64,000 nt of DNA. Source: JABMOW01 sp964409335. Its GTDB lineage: Bacteria > Fidelibacterota > Marinisomatia > SCGC-AAA003-L08 > JACNLC01. How positions within the stretch are numbered: position 1 is the first letter of the stretch; every line of letters begins with the position of its first letter. Both the position numbers and the translations under genes were made by a program. A model generated the notes under the pieces. That model did no database searches, was not told where the DNA came from, and saw only the letters and a program-made list of their open reading frames with translations. Positions 63,487 to 64,000 of this stretch are shown piece after piece. Where the stretch lies: positions 1-64,000 of the forward strand of contig CAYPCW010000005.1 in assembly GCA_964409335.1 (NCBI GenBank), in the 5' to 3' direction.

Positions 63487-64000
63487 ATGGTCATTTTAAT
63501 TCCACCCAGTGAAGGAAAAGCACGCATTAAAAAACCGATGGAAAAGCGGTTTGGCGAAACAAACTACTATTTGATGAACGAAGTGAAACATGTCATTCTG
63601 CTACTGAGTCTGATCGGGGATGAAGAACTCCGGTCCATCTATGGTACTTCACTGGAAAAAGCTCGGATTTATCATCGGCAAAATCAGGATGCACTGAATA
63701 GCCGGGTCTGGTTTGCTATCGAAAGATATACAGGCGTTGTTTATGAACATGTCAACTGGTCGGGAATGTCCGACAATGCCAAAGATTATATGGAGAAATA
63801 CATCCGTATTTTCAGCGGACTATTTGGTATGGTGACCCCCAAAACACTTATTCCTGATTACAAGCTGAAGATGAACGTGTTAGCGCTGCAGTATCACTGG
63901 AATCCGATTCTTTCCGATCTACTTGTAAAAGAGGATATGGTCATTGACTTGTTACCTCAGGTTCATCGCAGAGCTTATACGGCGGGGCCTAATGTGATCG
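63487..64000 (+). CDS. yaaA: YaaA/DUF328 family protein, cut by the window end
   Basis: The frame from the ATG at 63487 (with AGGAG upstream) is open to base 64000, so at least 171 residues are encoded. It starts VILIPPSEGKA, the YaaA signature, and continues with IYGTSLEKARIYHRQNQ, FAIERYTGVVYEHVNW, RIFSGLFGMVTPKTLIPDYK and KMNVLALQYHW. The E. coli relative binds DNA and limits oxidative damage through iron control. It follows the DUF4340 gene by 35 bases. Confidence 0.9.
   Translation, partial: MVILIPPSEGKARIKKPMEKRFGETNYYLMNEVKHVILLLSLIGDEELRSIYGTSLEKARIYHRQNQDALNSRVWFAIERYTGVVYEHVNWSGMSDNAKDYMEKYIRIFSGLFGMVTPKTLIPDYKLKMNVLALQYHWNPILSDLLVKEDMVIDLLPQVHRRAYTAGPNVI

Noticed and set aside
1..64000. 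CRISPR arrays, integrases, transposases, prophage genes or a toxin-antitoxin pair
   Set aside because: No regularly spaced repeats and no protein with the relevant motifs were found on either strand.

Overview
The window is a dense bacterial chromosome segment of about 60 genes. No rRNA, tRNA, CRISPR array, prophage or insertion sequence is visible. I infer a didermic member of the FCB side of the tree, most likely Candidatus Marinimicrobia (Neomarinimicrobiota). The reasons are an LptD-type outer-membrane protein, a Gld-type ABC cluster, the long form of aromatic amino acid hydroxylase, and two secreted proteins ending in paired dockerin-like repeats of the form DVNxDGxxNVLDIV. No marker-gene phylogeny could be run, so the phylum assignment is moderate at best.

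Layout. 1-8.1 kb (minus strand): a signalling block with two large PAS sensor kinases, a NarL-type regulator, two tandem receiver-only regulators and a membrane sensor whose frame collapses at a 12-base G tract. 8.2-13.9 kb (minus): a cytochrome c maturation operon (ccmE, F, H-like, I-like zinc ribbon, A, B, C and a 38-residue ccmD). Its CcmE carries CxxxY in place of the usual haem-binding histidine. 14.0-22.5 kb (minus): a Bax-inhibitor-1 family protein, TypA, LptD and a YtcJ-type amidohydrolase. 22.6-24.1 kb (plus): a thioredoxin-like gene, a broken threonine aldolase, and about 0.7 kb of GC-rich DNA carrying a TylF-type methyltransferase interrupted by one amber codon. 24.1-28.0 kb (plus): proS, recO, an esterase and a rhomboid protease. 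28.2-31.1 kb (minus): two dockerin-tailed secreted proteins. 31.4-37.2 kb (plus): a CBS/cysteine synthase family enzyme, mgtE, then an overlapping set of two GT2 glycosyltransferases, a DUF3108-like exported protein and a small membrane protein. 37.2-47.8 kb (minus): an Lrp regulator, an M24 peptidase, a TPR protein, an acyl-CoA carboxylase beta subunit, the cobalamin-binding part of a split methylmalonyl-CoA mutase, dtd, dnaE and an aromatic amino acid hydroxylase. 47.9-51.7 kb (plus): panD-panB-panC, an oligopeptide-type binding lipoprotein and a 54-residue ORF. 52.0-56.1 kb (minus): glyQS and topA. 56.4-57.2 kb (plus): a DUF2797 protein. 57.2-59.5 kb (minus): a DASS transporter and a tandem universal stress protein. 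59.7-64 kb (plus): a Gld-like ABC ATPase, permease and auxiliary protein, a DUF4340 protein, and yaaA running off the window.

Most of this is housekeeping. The points most worth checking are the composition break and double gene damage at 23.0-24.04 kb, the non-canonical cytochrome c maturation operon, the G12 tract at the window start, and the uncharacterised glycosyltransferase operon at 33.9-37.2 kb. I did not find a convincing large new defence or mobile system. Starts were chosen from family alignment by memory and visible Shine-Dalgarno sequences. Domain borders are approximate.
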